A stretch of 48,313 nucleotides of DNA from assembly GCA_002095305.1 (NCBI GenBank), contig MIEI01000033.1, forward strand, positions 1-48,313. The letters run 5' to 3'. This DNA is from Pantoea brenneri. Its GTDB lineage: Bacteria; Pseudomonadota; Gammaproteobacteria; Enterobacterales; Enterobacteriaceae. Positions 24,404 to 32,107 of this stretch are shown here, piece after piece. A model generated the notes under the pieces. That model saw only the letters and a list, made by a program, of their open reading frames with translations, searched no databases and was not told where the DNA came from. The number at the start of each line of letters is the position of its first letter. The stretch's first letter is position 1. Made by a program: the position numbers and the translations under genes.

Positions 24404-24438
24404 ATGTTTAGCCGTCCAGATGTTTACACCGCTATAAT
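24402..24438. promoter_or_regulatory. MetJ operator (tandem met boxes) and metR -10
   Basis: Three consecutive eight-base boxes, AGATGTTT (24402), AGCCGTCC (24410) and AGATGTTT (24418), each match the met box AGACGTCT at five or more of eight positions. A weaker fourth, ACACCGCT, follows at 24426. MetJ with S-adenosylmethionine would bind cooperatively and repress in the metE/metR divergent region. TATAAT at 24433-24438 on the plus strand is a good -10 for metR. MetR sites are expected nearby, but I could not identify a full consensus copy. Confidence 0.82.
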
Positions 24439-24497
24439 CTGCGGGTACTGTATGTTCCTCAAGCGCAATATGTTCACTTTCGATGTGAAGGACTCTC

Positions 24498-25424
24498 ATG
24501 ATCGAACTCAAGCACCTGCGGACGCTTCAGGCTCTGCGTAATACGGGTTCGCTGGCGGCGGCGGCATCCCAGCTTCATCAGACGCAATCGGCGTTGTCCC
24601 ACCAGTTCAGCGATCTGGAACAGCGGCTGGGATTCCGCCTGTTTGTGCGTAAAAGTCAGCCGCTGCGCTTCACGCCACAGGGCGACATCCTGCTGCAGTT
24701 GGCCGAACAGGTACTGCCGCAGATCCAGCAAGCGTTGCAGGCCTGTCATGAGCCGCAGCAGACCACTCTCAGGGTGGCGATTGAGTGCCACAGCTGCATC
24801 CAGTGGCTGACGCCGGCACTGGATAATTTCCGTCAGAGCTGGCCGCAGGTGGTGATGGATTTCAAATCAGGCGTCACCTTTGATCCTCAGCCTGCGCTGC
24901 AGCAGGGCGAGCTGGATGTGGTGCTGACCTCCGACATCCTGGCGCGCTCCGGGCTGTTCTATTCGCCGATGTTTGATTTTGAAGTGCGACTGGTGCTGGC
25001 ACCGGATCATCCGCTGGCGCAGGTTGAACATATTGCCCCTGAGGATCTGGCCGACGAGGTACTGATGATCTATCCGGTGCAGCGTCAGCGCCTTGATATC
25101 TGGCGTCACTTTCTGCAACCGGCCGGCGTCAGCCCGGCGCTGAAAAACGTAGATAACACCCTGCTGATGATCCAGATGGTCTCGGCCCGCATGGGAATTG
25201 CCGCGCTGCCGCACTGGGTGGTAGAGAGTTTTGAGAAGCAGGGACTGGTGGTAACCAAAACGCTGGGTGACGGGCTGTGGAGCCGTCTTTATGCCGCGGT
25301 GCGCGATGGCGAGCAGCGTCAGCCGGTGCTGGAAGCCTTTATCCGCTTTGCCCGCCAGCATGCCTGTGAACATCTGCCTTTTGTCCGCGATGCGCTACAG
25401 TCCGGTGCGATATTGCAGCGTTAA
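24498..25424 (+). CDS. metR: LysR-type regulator MetR
   Basis: 308 residues (E. coli 317). It activates metE and other methionine genes with homocysteine as co-effector. The N-terminal winged helix-turn-helix (about 1-60: [20 protein letters not shown], then [20 protein letters not shown]) is typical of LysR proteins, followed by a periplasmic-binding-like effector domain. The ATG at 24498 follows GAAGGA. It is divergent from metE. Confidence 0.97.
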   Translation: MIELKHLRTLQALRNTGSLAAAASQLHQTQSALSHQFSDLEQRLGFRLFVRKSQPLRFTPQGDILLQLAEQVLPQIQQALQACHEPQQTTLRVAIECHSCIQWLTPALDNFRQSWPQVVMDFKSGVTFDPQPALQQGELDVVLTSDILARSGLFYSPMFDFEVRLVLAPDHPLAQVEHIAPEDLADEVLMIYPVQRQRLDIWRHFLQPAGVSPALKNVDNTLLMIQMVSARMGIAALPHWVVESFEKQGLVVTKTLGDGLWSRLYAAVRDGEQRQPVLEAFIRFARQHACEHLPFVRDALQSGAILQR

Positions 25425-25465
25425 GTCGGAGGGTACAAACCTGCGCGGAGGTGGGCAAAATCCCC

Positions 25466-25471
25466 TATAAT
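25466..25471 (+). promoter_or_regulatory. candidate -10 box for the DUF1456 gene
   Basis: TATAAT lies 37 bases upstream of the ATG at 25508, after the metR stop. No good -35 is visible at 16-18 bases, so this is tentative. Confidence 0.35.
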
Positions 25472-25507
25472 GCGCAGCCTGTCGACTGACCATGAGAAGA
25501 TCTCACC

Positions 25508-25987
25508 ATGACTAACAACGATATTCTGCGCAGCGTGCGCTACATGCTCGATCTGAGCGATGCCAAAATGGTGGAAATTTTTGCGCTGGCGCAGTGTGAA
25601 GTCCCACAGACGGATATTCAGGCGTGGCTGAAAAAAGATGAAGATGCGGCGTTCCGTCCCTGCCCCGATGTGCTGATGGGCTACTTCCTCAACGGCCTGA
25701 TTTTTTACCGTCGCGGAAAAGGCGAAGAGATGCCCGCCCCGTCCATTGAGCGCAAGATGAATAACAACATCTTTATGAAGAAGTTGCGCATCGCCTTTGA
25801 TCTGAAAACCACCGATATTCCTGAGGTACTGAAACGCGTGAACTTTACCGTTTCGCAGGCTGAGATTGGTGCGATTTTCCGCAAGCCTGACCATAAGAAC
25901 TATCGCGAATGCGGTGATCAGATTCTGCGCAACTTCCTGAAGGGGCTGGCGATGATCCAGCGTCCGAAGAGTGGAAAGCCAGCTTAA
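25508..25987 (+). CDS. DUF1456 family protein (YehS-like)
   Basis: 159 residues made of two related halves, about 1-70 (NNDILRSVRYMLDLSDAKMV ... CPDVLMGYFLNGLIF) and about 80-150 (NNNIFMKKLRIAFDLKTTDI ... CGDQILRNFLKGLA), a duplicated helical domain. The E. coli relative YehS is at a distant locus and has no firm function. The segment PDHKNYRECGDQ is the family hallmark. The gene is absent from this place in E. coli, where metR is next to yigM. No signal peptide or membrane segment is seen. Confidence 0.87.
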   Translation: MTNNDILRSVRYMLDLSDAKMVEIFALAQCEVPQTDIQAWLKKDEDAAFRPCPDVLMGYFLNGLIFYRRGKGEEMPAPSIERKMNNNIFMKKLRIAFDLKTTDIPEVLKRVNFTVSQAEIGAIFRKPDHKNYRECGDQILRNFLKGLAMIQRPKSGKPA

Positions 25988-25990
25988 CTT

Positions 25991-26163
25991 CTGTTGCCGA
26001 TCGCGTCGGGTACCTGCGTGGTCAGAAGTGGCGCACCTGATCGCAAAGAAAGCCTGCATCCATGCAGCACTGCCTCGCCATCCCTGGCCCGGACGATCCA
26101 CAGGGATGTGAGATTCCTTCGCGATCGGACGCGCCAGCCCGGGAGGCAGCACCCATGCAACAG
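25991..26163. other. densely structured intergenic element (MITE-like repeat or structured RNA)
   Basis: Between the converging DUF1456 and yigM genes lie nested inverted repeats. CTGTTGC (25991) pairs with GCAACAG (26157). GGCGC and GATCGC (26030, 26039) pair with GCGATC and GCGCC (26121, 26131). CATCCCTG (26079) pairs with CAGGGATG (26101). CTGCAT and ATGCAG (about 26054-26067) form a small hairpin. Alternative pairings also exist, such as CCGATCGCG (25997) with CGCGATCGG (26120), and CTGCCTC (26070) with GAGGCAG (26143). No convincing ORF is present. It could be a miniature mobile or palindromic repeat, or an RNA. Confidence 0.6.
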
Positions 26164-26169
26164 CCCTGT

Positions 26170-27033
26170 TTATGATCGGTCACCGCGCCCCACCACCCAG
26201 CGCTTATGCACCCACAGCGAGGCGAGGATCACCAGCGCTCCGGCAATGAAGCTCGGCCAGTGCGGTTTCTCCTGCCAGATAGCCAGATTAACCAGCAGAC
26301 CGGCAGGCACGTGCATGTTGTTCATGATGCCAAGCGTGCCGGCATCAACCTGGGTCGCGCCATAGTTCCACATAAAGTAGCCCAGCCCTGAAGCGGCCAC
26401 GCCCAGCCACACCAGAATGCCCCACTGCAGTGAGGTGGTGGGTAATTTCTGCGGATTGCCCCAGGCAAACCAGGCGATTACCGCGATCACCACCGCCCCC
26501 AGATAGAACCAGGAGAAGGCGGTGTGCTGCGGCATCGGACGGGTTTCCTGCAGGCGCTTATAGCCCACCATACCGGCAGCAAAGCAGATGTTTGCCAGCT
26601 GCACCAGCAACAGGCCGGTCCAGAAGTTATCGCTGACTTTGTCGTAGCGAATGATGGCCGCACCCGCTACCGCCAGCAAGGCGCTGAAGATATAGCCGAC
26701 CCGCAGCGGACGGCGGCTGATCAGATCATAAATCAGGGTGACATAGAGCGGCGTCATCACGGTAAACAGCAGGAACTCTGACACGCTGAGATAGAGGTAG
26801 GCTTCGAAACTCAGCAGGTACATCACCCCTAATTGCAACATCCCCACCAGCATATAGAGCAGCAGCGTTGAGGGACGATAGCCGCGCCAGCGCAGGAACG
26901 GCAAAAAGACCAGCGCGGCCAGCGCCAGTCGCATCAGCACGGAAAACCAGCTGTCCACCTGACCGGCAAGATATTCGCCAATCAGGCTAAACGAAAAAGC
27001 CCACAGAATGGTGGTAATAATCAATAAGAACAC
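26170..27033 (-). CDS. yigM: EamA family transporter YigM (biotin transporter type)
   Basis: 287 residues with ten predicted transmembrane segments and the two EamA repeats of the drug/metabolite transporter superfamily. The E. coli homologue YigM (BioP) is reported to take up biotin. The conserved block GYFMWNYGATQVDAGTLGIM and the N-terminus LLIITTILWAFSFS match it. It appears to start with GTG at 27033, in line with the E. coli N-terminus, with GGGGT upstream. It is next to metR in E. coli; here a DUF1456 gene intervenes. Confidence 0.9.
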   Translation of the reverse strand: MFLLIITTILWAFSFSLIGEYLAGQVDSWFSVLMRLALAALVFLPFLRWRGYRPSTLLLYMLVGMLQLGVMYLLSFEAYLYLSVSEFLLFTVMTPLYVTLIYDLISRRPLRVGYIFSALLAVAGAAIIRYDKVSDNFWTGLLLVQLANICFAAGMVGYKRLQETRPMPQHTAFSWFYLGAVVIAVIAWFAWGNPQKLPTTSLQWGILVWLGVAASGLGYFMWNYGATQVDAGTLGIMNNMHVPAGLLVNLAIWQEKPHWPSFIAGALVILASLWVHKRWVVGRGDRS

Positions 27034-27409
27034 GGTAACGACCCCGAAATTAACAGAGCGACAGTGTAAACAATGTGCTGTCAGGCGGCTGCACTATCTG
27101 GTTTACATCTGGTTATTTACCAGGCAAACAAATACAACCGACAAGAGCTTTGTTACGGCTGGTTAGCATCACCTTCTCTTTTCACGCCTGCCTGCGGCGC
27201 AAAATGCGCGAAATAAACCATCTGATGATCACTTTCGCTCTTAAGTGTAATAAAACTGTAACAAATGTGTCACACATCACAGTAACACCGCGTCACTAAT
27301 TTTATTCTTTGCGCGAAATGGAACATCACGCCGCCATTTTCCCTTTGCTTTTTTTTGACCCAACCACTGGGAATGTAAAAACCATAAAGTGCCCTGGAGG
27401 GCCTCACTG
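27034..27409 (+). promoter_or_regulatory. glpT control region with PhoB-like and CRP-like sites
   Basis: This 376-base gap between divergent yigM and glpT has no gene. Three seven-base direct repeats, GTGTAAT (27245), CTGTAAC (27256) and GTGTCAC (27267), are phased by 11 bases with A/T-rich four-base spacers, the layout of a pho box (CTGTCAT repeats). Overlapping them is TGTGT-CACACA-TCACA (27266-27281), one base off the CRP half-site consensus. GAACAT near 27322 may be half of a GlpR operator, but I see no full site. A/T-rich sequence downstream could carry the -10. Elsewhere in the gap I see nothing clear. Confidence 0.55.
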
Positions 27410-28750
27410 ATGCTGAGTATTTTTAAACCTGCACCACGTCAGCCGCAGGTGGCAGCGGATCGCGTTGATCCGCTCTACCGTCGCCTGCGCTGGCAAATTT
27501 TCATCGGGATCTTTTTCGGCTACGCCGCCTACTACCTGGTCAGAAAAAACTTTGCGCTCGCCATGCCGTATCTGGTGGAGCAAGGCTTTTCACGTGGCGA
27601 CCTCGGTTTCGCTCTGTCAGGCATTTCCATCGCCTACGGCTTCTCCAAATTCATCATGGGCTCGGTGTCCGATCGCTCAAATCCACGCGTCTTTTTACCG
27701 GCCGGGCTGATCCTGGCTGCTGCGGTGATGCTGTTTATGGGATTTGTGCCGTGGGCCACTTCCAGCATCATGGTGATGTTCGTCCTGCTGTTTATCTGCG
27801 GCTGGTTCCAGGGAATGGGCTGGCCACCGTGCGGACGGACCATGGTGCACTGGTGGTCACAGAAGGAGCGCGGCAGCATTGTCTCAGTGTGGAACTGCGC
27901 CCATAACGTTGGCGGCGGCCTGCCGCCACTGCTGTTTCTGCTCGGTATGGCGTGGTTCAACGACTGGAAAGCGGCGCTCTACATGCCCGCTTTTGGTGCC
28001 ATCCTGGTGGCGTTCATCGCCTTTGCCCTGATGCGCGACACGCCGCAGTCCTGTGGTCTGCCGCCGATTGAAGAGTACAAAAACGACTATCCGCCGGATT
28101 ACGATGCCAGCCATGAAGAAGAGCTGACGGCTAAGCAGATCTTCATGAAATATGTACTGCCCAATAAACTGCTGTGGTACATCGCCCTGGCAAACGTGTT
28201 TGTCTACCTGCTGCGCTACGGCATTCTGGACTGGTCACCGACCTACCTGAAAGAGGTGAAGCACTTCACGCTGGATAAGTCCTCCTGGGCCTACTTCCTG
28301 TATGAGTATGCCGGCATTCCGGGAACGCTGTTGTGTGGCTGGATGTCGGACAAAGTGTTCCGGGGTAATCGGGGTGCGACCGGGGTGTTCTTTATGACGC
28401 TGGTCACCATCGCCACCGTGATTTACTGGCTGAACCCGGCGGGCAACCCCGGCGTTGATATGGCCTGTATGATCGTGATTGGCTTCCTGATTTACGGGCC
28501 GGTGATGCTGATTGGTCTGCACGCGCTGGAACTGGCACCGAAGAAGGCCGCCGGCACCGCTGCGGGCTTTACCGGTCTGTTTGGTTATCTGGGCGGTTCC
28601 GTCGCGGCCAGCGCCATTGTCGGCTACACCGTCGACTACTTTGGCTGGGACGGCGGCTTCCTGGTGATGATTGCTGGCTGTGTACTGGCGGTGATCCTGT
28701 TGTTACTCACCATGGTTAGCGAGCATAAACACAAGCAAAAACTGGCCTGA
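27410..28750 (+). CDS. glpT: glycerol-3-phosphate:phosphate antiporter GlpT
   Basis: 446 residues from the ATG at 27410 (GGAGG upstream), nearly identical to E. coli GlpT along most of its length. It is a 12-helix major facilitator protein of the organophosphate antiporter family that imports glycerol 3-phosphate in exchange for phosphate. The substrate-site residues Arg45 (in YLVRKNF) and His165 (in [10 protein letters not shown]) are in place. In E. coli glpT is followed by glpQ and faces glpABC; here neither is present and it lies between yigM and yigL. It is closed by a strong terminator. Confidence 0.97.
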   Translation: MLSIFKPAPRQPQVAADRVDPLYRRLRWQIFIGIFFGYAAYYLVRKNFALAMPYLVEQGFSRGDLGFALSGISIAYGFSKFIMGSVSDRSNPRVFLPAGLILAAAVMLFMGFVPWATSSIMVMFVLLFICGWFQGMGWPPCGRTMVHWWSQKERGSIVSVWNCAHNVGGGLPPLLFLLGMAWFNDWKAALYMPAFGAILVAFIAFALMRDTPQSCGLPPIEEYKNDYPPDYDASHEEELTAKQIFMKYVLPNKLLWYIALANVFVYLLRYGILDWSPTYLKEVKHFTLDKSSWAYFLYEYAGIPGTLLCGWMSDKVFRGNRGATGVFFMTLVTIATVIYWLNPAGNPGVDMACMIVIGFLIYGPVMLIGLHALELAPKKAAGTAAGFTGLFGYLGGSVAASAIVGYTVDYFGWDGGFLVMIAGCVLAVILLLLTMVSEHKHKQKLA

Positions 28751-28757
28751 CGGCAAT

Positions 28758-28787
28758 AAAAAAGGGCCGGTTAACCGGCCCTTTTTT
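28758..28787. terminator. perfect bidirectional terminator between glpT and yigL
   Basis: A 30-base perfect palindrome: AAAAAA, then GGGCCGG, TTAA, CCGGCCC and TTTTTT. It gives a GC-rich stem followed by six U in both directions, and sits 8 bases after the glpT stop and 11 before the converging yigL end. Confidence 0.96.
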
Positions 28788-28798
28788 GCGCTGTTCTG

Positions 28799-29599
28799 TC
28801 AGGAAAGATAGAGGTCACGCAGCGTCTGCGGCACCGCATCGTCGGCGTTGGACCCGATCACTTCCAGTTCAGGCAACCGGTCTTTCAACCGCTGGTGCGC
28901 GTTGTGCATGATGAATCCTTTACCCGCCATGCTCAGCATCTCGACATCATTCATGCCGTCGCCAAAGGCGATGCAATTATGCAGCGTATGACCCAGTTGC
29001 TTCGCCACGGCTTCGAGCGCATGCCCCTTCGATACGCCGCCCGCCATCACTTCGAGGCAGGTAGGCAGTGAAAAACTGACGTTGACCCGATCGCCCCAGC
29101 GCGCTTCAATCGCCTGCTCCATCGGAATCAGATGCTCGGGATCTTCGCAGGTAAAAAAGACCTTACTGATGTTATCCGTCGGCAACAGACCCGGTTCATA
29201 AACCTGATAGTTGAATACCGATTCACGGAAATAGTCCTGCTCAGCGGGACGTGAACGGCTGACAAACCACTCATCATCACGGTAAACGTGGGTCAGAATA
29301 TCGCTGTGATGATACTGCAGGCCAAACAGGTCGTTAGCGATATCCTCATCCAGATTATGGCTGAACACCAGCTCGCCCTGGGCGTTATGTACCCGCGCGC
29401 CGTTTGAGGTGATCATATACGCCGGGATAGCCAGGCTGTCACGCATCTGTCCGACATCGATATGATGGCGACCGGTGGCGAAAACAAAGTGGATATCCTT
29501 TGCCACCAGTTGTTGCAGCGTTTCACGTGCAAAAGGCGTCAGGCGATGTTCGGGAGAAAGCAGCGTGCCATCCAGATCGGATGCAACGATGTGGTACAT
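28799..29599 (-). CDS. yigL: HAD-family sugar phosphatase / pyridoxal phosphate phosphatase YigL
   Basis: 266 residues, the E. coli length, Cof-type HAD phosphatase. The nucleophile motif ASDLDGTLL is at the N-terminus, the Lys in VSKGHAL and the acidic metal site in AFGDGMNDVEML. The E. coli enzyme dephosphorylates pyridoxal phosphate and some sugar phosphates, and is induced under glucose-phosphate stress through SgrS. In Salmonella that works on a processed pldB-yigL mRNA. The same pldB-yigL order is kept here, 52 bases apart. Confidence 0.96.
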   Translation of the reverse strand: MYHIVASDLDGTLLSPEHRLTPFARETLQQLVAKDIHFVFATGRHHIDVGQMRDSLAIPAYMITSNGARVHNAQGELVFSHNLDEDIANDLFGLQYHHSDILTHVYRDDEWFVSRSRPAEQDYFRESVFNYQVYEPGLLPTDNISKVFFTCEDPEHLIPMEQAIEARWGDRVNVSFSLPTCLEVMAGGVSKGHALEAVAKQLGHTLHNCIAFGDGMNDVEMLSMAGKGFIMHNAHQRLKDRLPELEVIGSNADDAVPQTLRDLYLS

Positions 29600-29651
29600 G
29601 AAAACCTCGGGTATCTGATTCTGCTGGCCGTGGCCAGTCGGATAATGAACG

Positions 29652-30644
29652 TCAGCGATGCGATGAAAAAAAGTCGATCACTGCATTAAGCGCTTCGGCG
29701 CGCATGTCGTCTTTTTCGAACAGGATCTCATGACGCGCACCGTTGATCACCCGCGGTTTGTTGCCTTCGCACGGATGACCCGCCGCCGCCATGGCAGCAC
29801 AAAAAAGATCCTGCGAACGATTATCCACCACCTGATCGTCGCTGGCCTGCAGCAGCAGTAGCGGGGTGGTGATTTTATCGGCCTGACTGATAATGTTGCG
29901 ACCGGCATGAATGCCTTCGCGCACCCAATGATAAGTCGGGCCACCGACGCGAATTGCCGGATCGTCGGCATAAAAACGCAGGCTGCGCCGATAACGCTCA
30001 GCACTGTGCGTCAGCCGGTTAATGCCAAACGGATGCGCCCGCCAGCGCCCGGTACCCAGCGCGTAACCGTCGCGCAGCGCCGGGCGTTTCTCGGCCCAGT
30101 CGAGGATCCGGTGCGCTAGGAAAGAGGGCAACGGCAGCGCGATACCAAACATCGGTGCCACCAGCGCAACCGCATGAAAAGCCTGCGGCTGTCGCGCCAG
30201 AAACAGCGTTAAAATGGCCCCGCCCATGGAGTGGGCCAGCGCATAACGCTGCTGATAGTGGCCGCTGACAATTTCTTTCAGGTAGAGCGTCTCCAGATCG
30301 TCGACGTAATGCGCGAATTCTGCCACGTGGCCGCGGTGTGAATCTTCCAGCAGACGATCGGAGCGGCCCTGACCACGATGATCGAGGATCACCACGTCAA
30401 AACCGCAATGGAACAGATCGTACGCCAGCTCAGGATATTTTATATAGCTCTCGATGCGGCCGGGCACAATCAGCACCACACGCTTATGTTGTGGTGAGGT
30501 GAAGCGTACGTAACGCAGAGTGAGATTACCGACGCCGGTAAATTCACGCTCCTCACGCCGGTGCCAGAAATCGAGCAGTGGCCCGGTAGCGAAGGCAGCA
30601 AAGGCTTTTTCTCGTCGCAGCCAACTGGCTTTGTGTTGATTCAT
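29652..30644 (-). CDS. pldB: lysophospholipase L2 PldB
   Basis: 330 residues (E. coli 340), alpha/beta hydrolase with the Ser nucleophile in LAHSMGGAI, LDHRGQGRSDR near the oxyanion region, and His in INGARHEILFE. It degrades lysophospholipids at the inner membrane. It is probably in one transcript with yigL, and is divergent from rhtB. Confidence 0.95.
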   Translation of the reverse strand: MNQHKASWLRREKAFAAFATGPLLDFWHRREEREFTGVGNLTLRYVRFTSPQHKRVVLIVPGRIESYIKYPELAYDLFHCGFDVVILDHRGQGRSDRLLEDSHRGHVAEFAHYVDDLETLYLKEIVSGHYQQRYALAHSMGGAILTLFLARQPQAFHAVALVAPMFGIALPLPSFLAHRILDWAEKRPALRDGYALGTGRWRAHPFGINRLTHSAERYRRSLRFYADDPAIRVGGPTYHWVREGIHAGRNIISQADKITTPLLLLQASDDQVVDNRSQDLFCAAMAAAGHPCEGNKPRVINGARHEILFEKDDMRAEALNAVIDFFSSHR

Positions 30645-30757
30645 TCGCCCCCCTGATGACCGGAAAAAAGTGTCCTTAACGCTGTGTGTCGGCCATAGCG
30701 CCGCGCTTATTTCTGGCGTATTGTGTCACATTTCCGCCGCTAAAGAGAGCGCATCCC

Positions 30758-31381
30758 ATGACCATTGAATGGTGGCTGACCTACCTGCTTACCACCACAA
30801 TTCTTAGCCTGTCGCCCGGTTCGGGCGCTATTAATACCATGAGTACCGGCATCAGCCATGGTTATCGCGGCACGGTTGCCTCGATCTCCGGTTTGCAGGT
30901 CGGGCTGGCCGTGCATATTGTGCTGGTCGGGATCGGTCTGGGTGCGCTGTTCTCCCAGTCGCTGCTGGCGTTTGAAATTCTCAAATGGGCCGGTGCTGCC
31001 TATCTGGTGTGGCTTGGCATTCAGCAATGGCGATCGGCTGGCGGCATCGATCTTGATGCGGTTGCCAAAGCGATGCCGCGTCGTCGTCTGTTCAAACGCG
31101 CCGTTCTGGTTAACCTGACCAACCCGAAAAGTATCGTTTTCCTGGCCGCGCTGTTTCCGCAGTTCATCCAGCCGCATCAGCCGCTATTGATGCAGTACGT
31201 GGTGCTGGGCGTGACCACCGTGGTGGTCGATATTATCGTGATGATTGGCTACGCCACCTTAGCGACGCGCATTGCGGGCTGGATTAAAGGGCCGAAGCAG
31301 ATGAAGCTGATGAACCGTATTTTTGGCGGGCTGTTTATGGCGGTGGGTGCGCTGCTGGCCAGCGCGCGGCGCATTGCCTGA
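30758..31381 (+). CDS. rhtB: homoserine/homoserine lactone efflux protein RhtB
   Basis: 207 residues from the ATG at 30758 (AAGAGAG upstream; E. coli 206). LysE/RhtB family exporter with about six hydrophobic segments; the N-terminal [16 protein letters not shown] and the central [19 protein letters not shown] are the family signatures. It exports homoserine and related compounds. It converges with the paralogue rhtC, the E. coli arrangement. Confidence 0.95.
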   Translation: MTIEWWLTYLLTTTILSLSPGSGAINTMSTGISHGYRGTVASISGLQVGLAVHIVLVGIGLGALFSQSLLAFEILKWAGAAYLVWLGIQQWRSAGGIDLDAVAKAMPRRRLFKRAVLVNLTNPKSIVFLAALFPQFIQPHQPLLMQYVVLGVTTVVVDIIVMIGYATLATRIAGWIKGPKQMKLMNRIFGGLFMAVGALLASARRIA

Positions 31382-31398
31382 GAGCTACCAGCCGGTGA

Positions 31399-31431
31399 AA
31401 AAGACGCAATCGCCCTGCCCTCTGGCGATTG
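31399..31431 (-). terminator. probable terminator of rhtC
   Basis: On the minus strand CAATCGCC (31431-31424) and GGCGATTG (31414-31407) form an eight-base-pair stem with a nine-base loop, followed by CGTCTTTTTC. It lies 41 bases after the rhtC stop and in the gap before the converging rhtB stop. Confidence 0.55.
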
Positions 31432-31471
31432 TGGCGCGGCCTGGCGATGAACCGGCCGCACGCGTTCCGCC

Positions 31472-32095
31472 TTAGCGGGAAATGATCAGATGAATACCAA
31501 AGCCGGCAAACAACACGCCAGCCATGCCATCGACCCACTTCGCCAGGCGCTGATACCTGTTACGCATCCACGGCATTGCGAAGATAGCGGCAACCAGCGC
31601 AAACCAGGCAAATGTCTCGCCGATAATCAGTAAGAACAGGCCCCAGCGCTCGGCTGCACCGACGTCATCGCCTACAAACAGGGAAAATACGCTGCCGAAG
31701 TAGATGATCGCTTTAGGGTTGGACAGGTTGGTCAGCAGACCCTTGATGAAACTCATGCCACGTTTCGGCAGCTCAACCACCGGCTCATCCTGCTGCGGCT
31801 GTTTATGACGCTGACGCGCTGAACACATCAGCTGCCAGCCCATCCACAGCAGATAAAGACCGCCGCCCACCATAATGATCTGATGCAGCCAGGCCATTTT
31901 CTCCAGAATCAGATGCAGCCCCATCAGCGCCACCCCGGCCCAGACCACGATGCCGAGTGTAATGCCCAGCACGCCCATCATCGCCTCTTTGCGTGAACGG
32001 CTGGCGGCGGTTTGCGAAACGAAAAAGAAATCGGGGCCGGGGCTCATCAGTGCGACCAGATGAACCAGTGCCACGGTGGCGAATAACATCAGCAT
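31472..32095 (-). CDS. rhtC: threonine efflux protein RhtC
   Basis: 207 residues (E. coli 206), LysE/RhtB family. The N-terminal VALMSPGPDFFFVSQ and central LLTNLSNPKAIIYFGSVFSLF signatures are present, with about six hydrophobic segments and the C-terminus GFGIHLIISR. It exports threonine. It starts 12 bases after recQ, so the two are probably co-transcribed as in E. coli. Confidence 0.96.
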   Translation of the reverse strand: MLMLFATVALVHLVALMSPGPDFFFVSQTAASRSRKEAMMGVLGITLGIVVWAGVALMGLHLILEKMAWLHQIIMVGGGLYLLWMGWQLMCSARQRHKQPQQDEPVVELPKRGMSFIKGLLTNLSNPKAIIYFGSVFSLFVGDDVGAAERWGLFLLIIGETFAWFALVAAIFAMPWMRNRYQRLAKWVDGMAGVLFAGFGIHLIISR

Positions 32096-32107
32096 TATTA
32101 GTATCCT

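Noticed and set aside
25994..26365. 123-codon plus-strand open frame across the structured element and the yigM 3' end
   Set aside because: It runs antisense through yigM, has no recognisable homology and no good ribosome site; composition is that of a shadow frame.
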